Source of the DNA: Pantoea endophytica | GTDB lineage: Bacteria; Pseudomonadota; Gammaproteobacteria; Enterobacterales; Enterobacteriaceae | Length of the DNA stretch: 64,000 bases | NCBI RefSeq assembly: GCF_002858935.1 | Contig: NZ_PJRT01000007.1 | Span: 1-64,000 of the forward strand | Direction of reading: 5' to 3' | Part shown: positions 44,187 through 54,233 of the stretch, piece after piece | Layout of the letters: the number at the start of each line of letters is the position of its first letter | Position numbering within the stretch: the first letter of the stretch is position 1 | Position numbers and translations under genes: made by a program | The notes under the pieces: model-generated | Database searches by the model: none | What the model saw: only the letters and a program-made list of their open reading frames with translations | What the model was told of the DNA's origin: nothing

Positions 44187-44966
44187 ATGACCGACTTGAA
44201 AGCAGCAGCACAGCGCGCATTGCAACTGATGGATTTAACCACCCTGAACGAAGACGACACCGACGAGAAAGTGATCGCGCTGTGCCGTCAGGCGAAATCC
44301 CCAGCCGGTAACACCGCTGCCATCTGCATCTATCCACGTTTCATCCCGGCAGCACGTAAAGCGCTGCGCGAGCAGGGTACGCCGGAAATCCGCATCGCCA
44401 CCGTCACCAACTTCCCGCACGGCAACGATGACGTTGAGATAGCGCTGGCCGAAACCCGCGCGGCAATCGCCTACGGCGCTGACGAAGTGGATGTAGTGTT
44501 CCCGTATCGTGCGCTGATTGCCGGTAACCGTGATATCGGTTTCGAGCTGGTGAAAGCCTGTAAAGAAGCCTGCGCACAGGCAAACGTGCTGCTGAAAGTG
44601 ATCATCGAAAGCGGCGAGCTGAAAGATGAAGCGCTGATTCGTGCCGCTTCGGAAATCGCTATCGATGCGGGTGCCGATTTCATCAAAACCTCCACCGGTA
44701 AAGTGCCGGTCAACGCGACGCCAGAAGTGGCGGCGATCATGATGCAAGTGATCCGCGACAAAGGCGTGAAGCAGCAGGTTGGTTTCAAACCGGCGGGCGG
44801 CGTGCGCACTGCAGAAGACGCGGCGCTTTATCTGCAGCTGGCGGACGACATTCTGGGTGAAGGCTGGGCGGATGCGCGTCATTTCCGCTTCGGTGCCTCC
44901 AGCCTGCTGGCAAGCCTGCTGAATACGCTGGGCCACGAAACCGCGACCAGCAAAGCCGGTTATTAA
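44187..44966 (+). CDS. deoC: Deoxyribose-phosphate aldolase
   Basis: A 259-residue class I aldolase that cleaves deoxyribose 5-phosphate to glyceraldehyde 3-phosphate and acetaldehyde. The Schiff-base lysine is in FIKTSTGK, and the second active-site lysine is in VGFKPAGGV. The start follows GGAGAGCATC. It is the first gene of the deo operon, with CRP and DeoR-like sites upstream. Confidence 0.97.
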   Translation: MTDLKAAAQRALQLMDLTTLNEDDTDEKVIALCRQAKSPAGNTAAICIYPRFIPAARKALREQGTPEIRIATVTNFPHGNDDVEIALAETRAAIAYGADEVDVVFPYRALIAGNRDIGFELVKACKEACAQANVLLKVIIESGELKDEALIRAASEIAIDAGADFIKTSTGKVPVNATPEVAAIMMQVIRDKGVKQQVGFKPAGGVRTAEDAALYLQLADDILGEGWADARHFRFGASSLLASLLNTLGHETATSKAGY

Positions 44967-44994
44967 TCTCTTTCGCTGATGGTTTCGCGATTCG

Positions 44995-45068
44995 TAGCGG
45001 CGCGATTTATCGCGCTGGTTTTTACGCTTCAGCCCCGACTTAACATCGCGCGATAAATCGCGCCGCTA
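44995..45068. repeat. Perfect 21-bp inverted repeat between deoC and deoA
   Basis: The left arm is 44995-45015 (TAGCGGCGCG...) and the right arm 45048-45068, its exact reverse complement, with 32 bases between. It can form a long hairpin inside the deo mRNA and has no T-run. It belongs to a different palindrome family from the CCCTCTCCC units. Confidence 0.88.
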
Positions 45069-45123
45069 TGGCAGGTGCAAGCTGCCGTATCATTTCAATT
45101 TCTATCCCTTCAGGGAGGCAACC

Positions 45124-46446
45124 GTGTTCCTGCCACAAGAAATTATTCGAAAAAAACGCGACGGCCAGGCGCTGAGTGAAGCGGAGATTCGCTTCTTCAT
45201 CAACGGCGTGCGCGACAACAGCGTTTCGGAAGGTCAAATTGCCGCATTGGCGATGACCATCTATTTCCATGATATGACGCTCGACGAGCGCGTGGCGCTG
45301 ACTATGGCGATGCGCGACTCCGGCACGGTGCTGAACTGGAAATCGCTGAATCTCAACGGCCCGATTGTTGATAAACACTCCACCGGCGGCGTTGGCGATG
45401 TCACTTCGCTGATGCTCGGCCCGATGGTAGCGGCGTGCGGCGGTTATGTGCCGATGATCTCCGGGCGCGGCCTCGGCCACACCGGCGGCACGCTGGATAA
45501 ACTGGAAGCGATTCCGGGCTTTGATATCTTCCCGAGCGACGACCGTTTCCGCCAGATTATCAAAGACGTCGGCATCGCGATTATTGGCCAGACCAATTCG
45601 CTGGCGCCGGCCGACAAACGTTTTTACGCCACGCGCGATATCACCGCCACCGTGGACTCCATTCCGCTGATAACCGCATCGATCCTCGCCAAAAAACTGG
45701 CGGAAGGATTGGATGCGCTGGTGATGGACGTGAAAGTGGGCTCCGGCGCCTTTATGCCGACCTTCGAAGCCTCAGAAAATCTGGCGCAGGCGATTGTTGG
45801 CGTCGCCAATGGCGCAGGTTGTAAAACCACCGCGCTGCTCACCGACATGAATCAGGTGCTGGCTTCCACCGCCGGTAATGCGCTGGAAGTGCGTGAAGCG
45901 GTACAGTTCCTGACCGGCGAGGCGCGCAATCCGCGCCTGCTGGAAGTGACGATGGCGCTGTGCGCGGAAATGCTGATCTCCGGCAAACTGGCTGAGAATG
46001 ACGCCGATGCGCGCCAAAAGCTGCAGCAGGTGCTGGATAACGGCAAAGCCGCTGAAGTATTTGCCCGCATGGTGGCGGCGCAAAAAGGGCCGGTAGATTT
46101 CATCGAGCGCATGGACAGCTATCTGCCCGCGCCAACGCTGAGCAAAGCGGTATACGCCGATGGCGCCGGTATCGTCAGCGCAATGGATACGCGTGCGCTC
46201 GGCATGGCGGTGGTTGCGCTCGGCGGGGGGCGCCAGCGCGCCAGCGACAGCATTGATTACAGCGTGGGCTTGAGCGACGTGACCACGCTCGGCACGCAGA
46301 TTGACGCGCAGCGTCCGCTGGCAATTATCCACGCCGCGTCGGAAGCGCAGTGGCAGCAGGCCGCCGCCGCCGTTAAAGCAGCCATCACGCTGAGCGATAC
46401 TGCGCCAGCGATCACGCCGGTAGTTTATCGTCGCATTAGCGAATAA
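45124..46446 (+). CDS. deoA: Thymidine phosphorylase
   Basis: A 440-residue enzyme converting thymidine and phosphate to thymine and deoxyribose 1-phosphate. Motifs are [13 protein letters not shown] (phosphate loop), [14 protein letters not shown] and [11 protein letters not shown]. Start GTG 45124 is preceded by AGGGAGG. It is the second gene of deoCABD. Confidence 0.97.
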   Translation: MFLPQEIIRKKRDGQALSEAEIRFFINGVRDNSVSEGQIAALAMTIYFHDMTLDERVALTMAMRDSGTVLNWKSLNLNGPIVDKHSTGGVGDVTSLMLGPMVAACGGYVPMISGRGLGHTGGTLDKLEAIPGFDIFPSDDRFRQIIKDVGIAIIGQTNSLAPADKRFYATRDITATVDSIPLITASILAKKLAEGLDALVMDVKVGSGAFMPTFEASENLAQAIVGVANGAGCKTTALLTDMNQVLASTAGNALEVREAVQFLTGEARNPRLLEVTMALCAEMLISGKLAENDADARQKLQQVLDNGKAAEVFARMVAAQKGPVDFIERMDSYLPAPTLSKAVYADGAGIVSAMDTRALGMAVVALGGGRQRASDSIDYSVGLSDVTTLGTQIDAQRPLAIIHAASEAQWQQAAAAVKAAITLSDTAPAITPVVYRRISE

Positions 46447-46540
46447 CTGGCGCTTCTTCGTGCCAGGCAGCGGCCGTTCGGGTATACTGATCTGATCGCT
46501 TTTTTTTGACTTGTCATCGCGCATTGCGCAGGAGACTTGC

Positions 46541-47764
46541 ATGAAACGTGCTTTTATTATGGTTCTCGACTCCTTCGGGATCGGCTCCAGCAAAGACGCC
46601 GATAAATTCGGTGATGAAGGATCGGACACGCTCGGCCATATCGCCGAAGCCTGTTTCGAAGGCCGCGCCAATGAAGGTCGCGAAGGCCCGCTGCACTTAC
46701 CTAACCTGACCAAACTGGGCCTCGGCAAAGCGGCTGAGCTCTCTACCGGTCGTTTCCCGCCAGGCCTCGATCCCAACGCGGAAATCATCGGTGCGTATGC
46801 TTACGCCAGCGAATTGTCGTCCGGTAAAGATACGCCGTCGGGCCACTGGGAAATCGCCGGCGTGCCGGTGCTGTTTGATTGGGGCTACTTCAGCGATAAA
46901 GAGAACAGCTTCCCGCAGGCGCTGCTGGATACTCTGGTGAAACGTGCCGATCTGCCGGGATATCTCGGTAATTGTCACTCATCGGGCACGGTGATCCTCG
47001 ACCAGCTCGGCGAAGAGCACATGAAAACTGGTAAGCCGATTTTCTACACCTCGGCGGATTCGGTGTTCCAGATTGCCTGCCACGAAGAGACCTTTGGCCT
47101 TGACCGTCTGTACGAACTGTGTGAAATCGCCCGTGAGGAGCTGACCAATGGCGGCTACAACATCGGTCGCGTGATTGCGCGTCCGTTCGTGGGCGACAAA
47201 GCGGGTAACTTCGAGCGTACCGGCAACCGTCATGATCTGGCGGTGGAGCCGCCTTCAGCGACCATGCTGAAAAAACTGGTCGATGAGAAGGGCGGTGAAG
47301 TGATTTCGGTGGGTAAAATTGCCGATATCTACGCCGAGCAGGGCATCACGCAGAAAGTCAAAGCCACCGGCTTAGACGCGCTGTTCAACGCTACCATCGA
47401 GCAGATGAAGAAAGCGCCAGATACTTCGATTGTGTTCACTAACTTCGTTGATTTTGACTCAACGTGGGGACATCGTCGCGATATCGCCGGTTATGCAGGC
47501 GGACTGGAGTTGTTCGATCGTCGTTTGCCAGAGCTGATGGAGTTGGTGAAAGAGGGCGACATTCTAATCCTCACCGCCGATCACGGCTGCGATCCAAGCT
47601 GGAAAGGCACCGAGCACACGCGTGAGCACATTCCGATTCTGATCTACGGCCCGAATGTGAAGCCAGGATCGCTGGGATACCGCGATACCTTCGCGGATAT
47701 CGGCCAGACCATCGCAAAATATTTTGGCCTGTCCAGCATGGACTACGGCAAGAGCATGCTGTAA
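46541..47764 (+). CDS. deoB: Phosphopentomutase
   Basis: A 407-residue alkaline-phosphatase-superfamily mutase interconverting (deoxy)ribose 1- and 5-phosphate. Metal ligands are visible in [14 protein letters not shown] and [19 protein letters not shown]. Start ATG 46541 after AGGAGACTTGC gives the E. coli length. It links nucleoside phosphorolysis to the DeoC aldolase. Confidence 0.97.
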   Translation: MKRAFIMVLDSFGIGSSKDADKFGDEGSDTLGHIAEACFEGRANEGREGPLHLPNLTKLGLGKAAELSTGRFPPGLDPNAEIIGAYAYASELSSGKDTPSGHWEIAGVPVLFDWGYFSDKENSFPQALLDTLVKRADLPGYLGNCHSSGTVILDQLGEEHMKTGKPIFYTSADSVFQIACHEETFGLDRLYELCEIAREELTNGGYNIGRVIARPFVGDKAGNFERTGNRHDLAVEPPSATMLKKLVDEKGGEVISVGKIADIYAEQGITQKVKATGLDALFNATIEQMKKAPDTSIVFTNFVDFDSTWGHRRDIAGYAGGLELFDRRLPELMELVKEGDILILTADHGCDPSWKGTEHTREHIPILIYGPNVKPGSLGYRDTFADIGQTIAKYFGLSSMDYGKSML

Positions 47765-47797
47765 AACAGCGCCCCAAATTTAATAAGGAAAATAACC

Positions 47798-48511
47798 ATG
47801 GCAACGCCTCATATTAATGCAGAAATGGGTGATTTCGCGGACGTCGTGCTGATGCCAGGCGATCCGCTGCGCGCAAAGCACATTGCGGAAACCTTCCTCG
47901 AAGATGTGGTGGAAGTGAACAACGTGCGCGGCATGCTGGGTTACACCGGGACTTATAAAGGCCGCAAGATTTCGGTGATGGGTCACGGCATGGGCATTCC
48001 ATCCTGCTCGATCTACACCAAAGAGCTGATCACCGATTTCGGCGTGAAGAAGATTATCCGTGTCGGTTCTTGCGGCGCAGTGCGCGCAGACGTGAAACTG
48101 CGTGACGTGGTGATTGGTATGGGTGCCTGCACCGATTCCAAAGTGAACCGCATGCGCTTCAAGGATCACGACTTCGCGGCGATTGCTGACTTCGACATGG
48201 TGCGTAACGCCGTTGATGCCGCGAAAGCGCTGGGCGTTGATGCGCGCGTGGGTAACATCTTCTCCGCCGATCTGTTCTATACGCCAGATCCGCAGATGTT
48301 CGACGTGATGGAGAAGTACGGCATTCTGGGTGTGGAGATGGAAGCGGCGGGTATTTACGGCGTGGCAGCAGAGTTTGGTGCGAAAGCGCTGACCATCTGT
48401 ACCGTGTCGGACCACATCCGCACCCACGAGCAGACCACGGCGGCTGAGCGTCAGACCACCTTCAACGATATGATTAAGATCGCGCTGGAGTCAGTGCTGC
48501 TGGGCGATTAA
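47798..48511 (+). CDS. deoD: Purine nucleoside phosphorylase DeoD
   Basis: A 237-residue hexameric phosphorylase that cleaves purine (deoxy)nucleosides. Motifs are [17 protein letters not shown], the purine-site VEMEAAG and the catalytic Asp in [21 protein letters not shown] precedes the start. It is the last gene of the operon, followed by repeat-derived palindromes. Confidence 0.97.
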   Translation: MATPHINAEMGDFADVVLMPGDPLRAKHIAETFLEDVVEVNNVRGMLGYTGTYKGRKISVMGHGMGIPSCSIYTKELITDFGVKKIIRVGSCGAVRADVKLRDVVIGMGACTDSKVNRMRFKDHDFAAIADFDMVRNAVDAAKALGVDARVGNIFSADLFYTPDPQMFDVMEKYGILGVEMEAAGIYGVAAEFGAKALTICTVSDHIRTHEQTTAAERQTTFNDMIKIALESVLLGD

Positions 48512-48519
48512 TCTCTTTT

Positions 48520-48610
48520 CCCTCACCCTAACCCTCTCCCGCACGCGGGAGAGGGGACCAGTCGGCGCTTTTTTTCTCCCTCTCCCGGTGGGAGAGGGCC
48601 GGGGTGAGGG
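48520..48610. repeat. Two REP-like palindromes after deoD
   Basis: Unit A (48520-48556) is CCCTCACCCTAA plus CCCTCTCCCGC/GCGGGAGAGGG; unit B (48576-48610) is CTCCCTCTCCCGGTGGGAGAGG with the tail CCGGGGTGAGGG. They are inverted relative to each other, like a BIME. The cluster ends the deo operon. Confidence 0.85.
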
Positions 48611-48734
48611 CACCAGACCGCACCATCCCGTAAACATCTGACACACTTTTACCCAGGCTTGTGCATCTTCGTGCTGGCTCTGAAACAATCTCTGCTTATC
48701 ATTAGCGTGATAACAAAGAGACTAAGCCCACCTG

Positions 48735-50609
48735 ATGAATTTCCGTAATTTCGAAGCAGAAGAAAAGCTGTTTGCCCGCCGTGCGATTGTCGCTTTTGCC
48801 CTGGTTGTCATCTGCTTTACCATTTTAGGCATCAACCTGTATCGCCTGCAGGTCGATCAGCACAGCTATTACCAGACGCGTTCCAACGAAAACGACATCA
48901 AAATGATCCCCATCGCGCCCACGCGTGGATTGATCTTCGATCGCAACGGCATTCCGCTGGTGCGCAACGTCAGCTGGTATGACATTCACATCACGCCGTA
49001 CAAAATCGACAACATGCAGGAAACGCTGAAAGAGCTGACGCCGATTGTCGATCTTACGCCGGAAGAGATTGAAACCTTCGAGCATGAACTCAAACAGAAC
49101 AGCCGCTACAAGCCGGTTGAACTGAAAGCGGAACTGACTGACGAAGAAGTCGCGCGCTTCGCCGTCAATCAATTCCGCTTTAGCGGCGTCACCGTCGATA
49201 CCTATCAGGACCGTGAATATCCTTACGGTGCCGACCTGGCGCACGTGCTTGGCTATGTTTCGAAAATCAACGATAACGACTACAAACGCCTGAACGCAGA
49301 AGGCGTTGGCGAGAACTACGCGGCTGACCACAACATCGGTAAGCAGGGCATTGAAGGCTATTATGAATCGCTGCTGCACGGCAAAACCGGCTATCAGGAA
49401 GTGGAAGTGGATAACCACGGCCGCATCGTGCGCGTGCTAAAAGAGGTGCCGCCGGTGGCCGGTCAGAACATCACGCTGACGCTCGATCTGCATCTGCAGC
49501 AGTACGTCGAGAGTCAGCTAGCCGGGCAACGTGCCGCGGCGCTGATTGAAGATCCGCACGACGGCAGCGTGCTGGCGATGGTTTCCGCGCCGAGCTACGA
49601 TCCCAATCCGTTCGTCAAAGGCATCAGCTACAAAGCCTATAAAGCCCTGCTGCAGGATAAAGACCTGCCGCTGATCAACCGCGTTACGCAAGGCTTGTAT
49701 CCACCGGCGTCCACCGTGAAGCCTTATATGGCGATGTCGGCGCTGCTGACCAAAGTCATCACACCGAGCTTTACCCTATTTGGCGCGCCGACCTGGACGC
49801 TGCCGGGCACCGATCGTAAATATCGCGACTGGAAAAAAACCGGTCACGGCATGCTGGACGTCACCAAAGCCATCGAAGAGTCGGCGGACAGCTTCTTCTA
49901 TCAGGTGGCGTTTATGATGGGCATCGATCGCATCCACACCATGCTGAGCCAGTTTGGCTACGGCAAATCGACCGGCATCGATCTTAACGAAGAGTACGCT
50001 GGATTGCTGCCGAGCCGCGAATGGAAGCAGAAGGTGCACAAACACGTGTGGTATCAGGGCGATACCGTTTCGGTGGGCATTGGGCAAGGTTATTGGGTGG
50101 CGACGCCGATTCAGATGGTGAAAGCGATGGTGGCGCTCATCAACAACGGGCGTGTGATCAATCCCCATCTGCTGGAGAAATCACAGCGCGGCAAGGAGGT
50201 GCAGCTCTACCAGGCAAAACTACCGCAGCCGCAGATTGGCGATGCTAAATCGCCGTATTGGTCGCTGGTGCGCCACGCCATGTTCGGTATGGCGAATGCG
50301 CCGAACGGCACCGGCTACAAATACTTTCACACTGCGCCTTATGGCATTGCAGCGAAATCGGGCACCTCGCAGGTGTTCAGCCTGAAACAGAATCAGGTGT
50401 ATAACGCCAAAATGACGCCGATGCGTCTGCGTGACCACATCTTCTACACCGCGTTTGCGCCGTTTAACGATCCCAAAGTGGCGGTGGCGTTGATACTGGA
50501 AAACGGCGGCAACGAAGGCGTCACGGCGGCACCGCTGATGCGTAATATTCTCGACCACATCTTTATGCCGGAAGCCACACCGCCGCCGGTGGCGACGGCG
50601 GCGCAGTAA
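48735..50609 (+). CDS. Penicillin-binding protein 2 paralogue (transpeptidase)
   Basis: A 624-residue class B PBP with a short cytoplasmic tail, one TM helix (IVAFALVVICFTILGINLY, about 18-36), a dimerization/pedestal domain with RGLIFDRNG, and the transpeptidase. Catalytic Ser-326 is in ASTVKP, SxN is replaced by SAD as in PBP2, and Lys-541 is in KSGTSQVF. It resembles E. coli MrdA along its length, but rodA, rlmH and rsfS are not adjacent. It is therefore an isolated extra copy or a relocated one. It is transcribed after deoD with its own upstream region. Confidence 0.9.
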   Translation: MNFRNFEAEEKLFARRAIVAFALVVICFTILGINLYRLQVDQHSYYQTRSNENDIKMIPIAPTRGLIFDRNGIPLVRNVSWYDIHITPYKIDNMQETLKELTPIVDLTPEEIETFEHELKQNSRYKPVELKAELTDEEVARFAVNQFRFSGVTVDTYQDREYPYGADLAHVLGYVSKINDNDYKRLNAEGVGENYAADHNIGKQGIEGYYESLLHGKTGYQEVEVDNHGRIVRVLKEVPPVAGQNITLTLDLHLQQYVESQLAGQRAAALIEDPHDGSVLAMVSAPSYDPNPFVKGISYKAYKALLQDKDLPLINRVTQGLYPPASTVKPYMAMSALLTKVITPSFTLFGAPTWTLPGTDRKYRDWKKTGHGMLDVTKAIEESADSFFYQVAFMMGIDRIHTMLSQFGYGKSTGIDLNEEYAGLLPSREWKQKVHKHVWYQGDTVSVGIGQGYWVATPIQMVKAMVALINNGRVINPHLLEKSQRGKEVQLYQAKLPQPQIGDAKSPYWSLVRHAMFGMANAPNGTGYKYFHTAPYGIAAKSGTSQVFSLKQNQVYNAKMTPMRLRDHIFYTAFAPFNDPKVAVALILENGGNEGVTAAPLMRNILDHIFMPEATPPPVATAAQ

Positions 50610-50683
50610 ACCATGCGGCCATGGCAGGTTATTGTCATGCCGCATAGTTTGTGGGGGCGCGGTGCATTGCAACCTGCAACGCA

Positions 50684-52006
50684 TCACTCCTCTCGCAATG
50701 TCGCGGTAACATGCCCAATCGCGCGTACCACTTCGCTGGAACTGTCACGAATATCCGCCATCATGCCTCCAGCTTCCTTCGCCAACCCCACGCCCTGATC
50801 GGCGCGTTTCAGGTTGGAGGCGATACCTTTCAGCGCTTTCTCCGCCAGCGTATGGTTCTGCTGCACCATGTTCTCAATTTCGGTGGTGGCGCGATTGATG
50901 TTGGCCGCCAGCGTGCGCACTTCATTGGCCACCACGGCAAAGCTGCGACCATGCTGACCGGCACGCGCCGCTTCCACCGCGGCGTTCAGCGCCAGCAGGT
51001 TGGTTTGATCGGCAATCCGGCGAATACTCTCAACAATGGCGCCAATGCGATCCGACGACTGACTCAGATCGTTGATATCACCAGAAATGCCGTGCAGCTC
51101 GCCCGCCAAATCATTCATGGTCTGCACGCTGTTCTCAATCACCGTGGCGCCAAGGCGCGTGCTTTCACTGGTTTGCAGCGCAGTTTGATACGCCTGCTGC
51201 GCCGCGTCGCGCTCTTGCTGATTCTTCTCCACCTGCGCGGTGACATCGGTAGCGAACTTCACCACTTTGTACAGCTCGCCGGTTTCGTTAAACACAGGAT
51301 TGTAAGTGGCGCGCAGCCACACCGTTTGGCCGCGTTTATTCACGCGCTGGAACTGGCCGGAGATAAATTCGCCCTGATTCAGCTTGTGCCAGAAGCGGCG
51401 ATATTCGTCGCTGTTGCGCATCTCCGGCGGGCAGAACTGGCTGTGATGCACGCCGATCACTTCTGACGCGTTATAGCCCATGGTTTTCAGGAAGTTGTCG
51501 TTGGTCATCAACACTTCGCCTTTGAGATTGAAGGCGATCACCGCCATCGAACGCTCAATCGCAGTGGTCATGGCGCGCTGCTCTTGCGCGTCCATGATGC
51601 GCGCGGTGATATCGCTCGCCAGCTTGACGATTTTAATCACGCGGCCGCTGCGATCCTGCACCGGCACGTAATTCGCCTCCAGCCAGATAGGACGGCTGTG
51701 TTTTGCCACGCGCAGGAATTTATCGCTGAAGCCTTCGCCGCGATTCAGGCGTCGCCAGAAGTCGCGGTATTGCGGCGAGTTAAGCATATCTGTGGTGCAG
51801 AACATGCTGTGATGCTGACCAACAATCTCTTTGAGCGTGTAGCCCATGCGCTCGAGAAACAGCTCGTTGGCGGTAAGGATCTTCCCTTCTGGGGTGAATT
51901 CGACCATGGCGATGGCATCTTGTAATGAACTGAGCGTTGCCTTGCTGTGACCGCGTTTTTGCCACGCAAGGCGTGACAATATTCCTGATGTAATAGTGCT
52001 GAACAT
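50684..52006 (-). CDS. Soluble chemoreceptor with two PAS domains (BdlA-like)
   Basis: A 440-residue methyl-accepting protein without TM helices. PAS1 covers about 27-140 and PAS2 about 150-265; they are homologous ([16 protein letters not shown] and [16 protein letters not shown]). The signalling domain covers about 290-440, with the hairpin tip sequence [21 protein letters not shown]. The domain is short, and no CheR-tether pentapeptide is present at the C-terminus. Architecture and cellular location resemble BdlA of Pseudomonas, a biofilm-dispersal receptor, though a haem- or FAD-linked role is equally possible. It lies upstream of tRNA-Phe. Confidence 0.88.
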   Translation of the reverse strand: MFSTITSGILSRLAWQKRGHSKATLSSLQDAIAMVEFTPEGKILTANELFLERMGYTLKEIVGQHHSMFCTTDMLNSPQYRDFWRRLNRGEGFSDKFLRVAKHSRPIWLEANYVPVQDRSGRVIKIVKLASDITARIMDAQEQRAMTTAIERSMAVIAFNLKGEVLMTNDNFLKTMGYNASEVIGVHHSQFCPPEMRNSDEYRRFWHKLNQGEFISGQFQRVNKRGQTVWLRATYNPVFNETGELYKVVKFATDVTAQVEKNQQERDAAQQAYQTALQTSESTRLGATVIENSVQTMNDLAGELHGISGDINDLSQSSDRIGAIVESIRRIADQTNLLALNAAVEAARAGQHGRSFAVVANEVRTLAANINRATTEIENMVQQNHTLAEKALKGIASNLKRADQGVGLAKEAGGMMADIRDSSSEVVRAIGHVTATLREE

Positions 52007-52160
52007 GGTGGACCTTATTATTGGTATCGGTTGTCAGCAAGGTTATCGGCATAAGCGACTAAAAATTCACCTATACCAGCGATAGGCGAATGAATTTTTA
52101 CCGGTTGGTCTGGAGGTTGCTGTAAAAGGCATCAGTCAGCTGATTTTTGCCGAAAAGCGT

Positions 52161-52189
52161 TTGACGGTGCCGCGCGAGTAGGGTTTAAT
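52161..52189 (+). promoter_or_regulatory. Promoter of tRNA-Phe
   Basis: -35 TTGACG (52161-52166) and -10 TTTAAT (52184-52189) have a 17-bp spacer. A GC-rich discriminator, GCGCCCC, precedes the tRNA, as in stringently controlled promoters. Confidence 0.82.
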
Positions 52190-52199
52190 GCGCCCCGTT

Positions 52200-52275
52200 G
52201 CCCGGATAGCTCAGTCGGTAGAGCAGGGGATTGAAAATCCCCGTGTCCGTGGTTCGATTCCGCGTCCGGGCACCA
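52200..52275 (+). tRNA. tRNA-Phe (GAA)
   Basis: A 76-base cloverleaf: acceptor arm GCCCGGA/TCCGGGC, D arm GCTC/GAGC, anticodon stem GGGGA/TCCCC with loop TTGAAAA (anticodon GAA), TPsiC arm CGTGG-TTCGATT-CCGCG, and encoded CCA. Phe tRNA genes are frequent integration sites for islands, and accessory content begins to its right. Confidence 0.98.
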
Positions 52276-52734
52276 TACATCGAAGCACACTGGTTAGAAG
52301 TGAGATCTCTAACGGGTGTCTAAACGAAGATGGTGTTCAAAGCAACGGTGACTGCATTTGCAGATGCATCATCCAAGATTGAACATAAAAATCTTCAAGA
52401 AAGGGTACCAGTTCGTGCTGGTGCCCTTTTCTCGTTGGCGTAAATAATTGCAATGATTGCGACACCTGTCAATAAAACCTCAGATTTTGTCAATTCTCGC
52501 TATCCCTCATCTGCACCAAGAATCGTTTTTGCTATGACAAATATGAATTATCCTTTAGGGTTTATCCGTAATGTCCCCATGTCCGCGAACATCATTTCAA
52601 CGGCCATTTGAGCTCAATGCTCTAATTCGATAAGAAGCACCAAAATGTCCGCATCTCCAAAGCAGACATCTGCGTTCTGGGCTAACACAACGGGTAAAAG
52701 AGTAATTTTGTTAAATGAACATACCTACCCTCTG
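52276..52734. other. Intergenic region after tRNA-Phe with terminator
   Basis: No gene seen. A terminator at 52400-52430 has arms AAGGGTACCAG and CTGGTGCCCTT followed by TTCTCG. A second copy of the tRNA 3' end, which would mark an island attachment site, was not found here. The rest is AT-rich and featureless. Confidence 0.6.
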
Positions 52735-53481
52735 TCAGTACTGAGAGGCGCCACCGTCAGCGAACAGCTCTATACCATGCACATAACTTGAGGCATCACT
52801 GGCTAGGAAAGAAACAATAGAGGCTATTTCTTCCGGCTCTCCGATACGTCCCAACGGACTTTTAGCGGTGAGGAAGGCGATCCCCTCTTCGGCATTATCG
52901 CCAAATGCGGCTCTGAGCGACGCTGTATTCACAGGACCTGGGCTGACAATGTTTATGCGTATACCCGATCCGTGCAGCTCTGTAATCCAGCTTCGCACCA
53001 TGTTTCTGACTGCGGCTTTGGTCGCACCATAAATACTCATGGTAGGACCCGGGTCTGCTGACGCCGTCGAACCAATGATAATCACGCTTGAACCCTTTCC
53101 AAGCAGGGGCAAAGCCTGCTGAACAGTCAGCACAACACCTGTAACATTTGTGGCAAACTGGTCGTGGATCTGTTTTTCAGTGATTTCACCAAGCGGAGCA
53201 TGCACCCCACCGCCAGCATTAGCGACAAGAATATCGATGCAACCGAATTCCACTCTAACCTGTTCATAAAGCTCATCAAGACTAACTTTGCTGCTGACGT
53301 CAGCAACGATACCTTTTACATTTTCCCCCAGAGTCTTTAACGCCTCCTGAAGGGTTTGTGCATTCCGGCCAGTGATAATGACGTCTGCGCCTTCGTCGCT
53401 CAGATTTTTCGCTATAGCCAGACCAATGCCGCTTCCACCACCAGTGATAACGGCAACCTTTCTATTAAATGACTGATTCAT
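52735..53481 (-). CDS. Short-chain dehydrogenase/reductase (cassette A)
   Basis: A 248-residue classical SDR with the Rossmann motif TGGGSGIG, NAG in VANAGGG, catalytic Ser in IIGSTAS and YxxxK (YGATK). The substrate is unknown. It is full-length homologous to the SDR at 58118, with the same ends (FADGGASQ). It is divergent from a TetR gene, with two matching palindromes between, so TetR repression is likely. Confidence 0.92.
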   Translation of the reverse strand: MNQSFNRKVAVITGGGSGIGLAIAKNLSDEGADVIITGRNAQTLQEALKTLGENVKGIVADVSSKVSLDELYEQVRVEFGCIDILVANAGGGVHAPLGEITEKQIHDQFATNVTGVVLTVQQALPLLGKGSSVIIIGSTASADPGPTMSIYGATKAAVRNMVRSWITELHGSGIRINIVSPGPVNTASLRAAFGDNAEEGIAFLTAKSPLGRIGEPEEIASIVSFLASDASSYVHGIELFADGGASQY

Positions 53482-53502
53482 AATTGCACCATGTATTTTT
53501 TT

Positions 53503-53520
53503 GTAGTGGTCACTATAAGA
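53503..53520. promoter_or_regulatory. TetR-type operator O1 (cassette A)
   Basis: TTGTAGTGGTCACTATAA, a near-perfect 18-bp palindrome, lies 22 bp upstream of the SDR start. Closely related to O2-O4. Confidence 0.75.
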
Positions 53521-53547
53521 AATTCTGAGCGGGCTGTCACTAACTTC

Positions 53548-53565
53548 TTGTAGCGGTCACTACAA
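53548..53565. promoter_or_regulatory. TetR-type operator O2 (cassette A)
   Basis: TTGTAGCGGTCACTACAA, with centre 45 bp from O1. Outer arms TTGTAG/CTACAA are perfectly inverted. It lies about 50 bp upstream of the tetR start. Confidence 0.75.
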
Positions 53566-53617
53566 AAAAGTTTTAAGATGGCAAACAGAAACACTTCTGA
53601 TGCAACGGATAAAAACT

Positions 53618-54217
53618 ATGAGCGATACCGAAAAAACAATTAAAGCACCCAGGCGGGTATTTGACAGAGAGTCCGGCGTGCAGACAGCTAAAGCGCTGTT
53701 TCATCAGCGTGGTTATGATGCTGTGGGTATCACGGAACTGACAAAGATGCTGAATATAAATCCTCCCAGCCTTTATGCCGCTTACGGTAGTAAAGCAGGG
53801 CTGTTTGAACGCTGCCTGGATCTCTATGTTGCAGAGGGAAACCTACCGGCGGACAAAATCCTGACTCCGGGCAGGCCGCTGAATGAGGCGGTTGCAGATC
53901 TTTTTATGACTGCTGCACGTTTATACGCCCGATCCTCAGTCCAGCGAGGCTGTCTTGTGGCTGAAGGTATGCGTGCCGATGATCCGCAGGCCCGCGAGCT
54001 GGCAAGCCGCTATGGTGAGGCAGGAATTCAGTTCATCAGAAGTTATATCCGGCAGTATGAACCTGCACGGGACCGGGAGCTTTCTGATTATGTCGTGACA
54101 ACGTTGCGGGGATTTTCTGCAGCCGCAGTAACGGGACTGTCAAAAGCCAGGTTAACTGCCGTGGCTCAGCTGGCCGGTCAGGCATTCAGCACTCTCCTGA
54201 CGCCAAAAAATGTTTAA
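53618..54217 (+). CDS. TetR-family repressor (cassette A)
   Basis: A 199-residue regulator; start ATG 53618. The N-terminal helix-turn-helix covers about 10-60 (GYDAVGITELTKMLNINPPSLYAAYG). The C-terminal ligand domain is less conserved. Likely self-regulating through O1/O2 and controlling the divergent SDR and the following VOC gene (16 bp downstream). The ligand is unknown, plausibly an aldehyde or quinone substrate of the SDR. Confidence 0.92.
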   Translation: MSDTEKTIKAPRRVFDRESGVQTAKALFHQRGYDAVGITELTKMLNINPPSLYAAYGSKAGLFERCLDLYVAEGNLPADKILTPGRPLNEAVADLFMTAARLYARSSVQRGCLVAEGMRADDPQARELASRYGEAGIQFIRSYIRQYEPARDRELSDYVVTTLRGFSAAAVTGLSKARLTAVAQLAGQAFSTLLTPKNV

Positions 54218-54233
54218 TCAGGAGGTAAAAGTT

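Noticed and set aside
45772..46788. 338-codon minus-strand open frame over deoA/deoB
   Set aside because: It spans two conserved genes and reads as a frame shadow.
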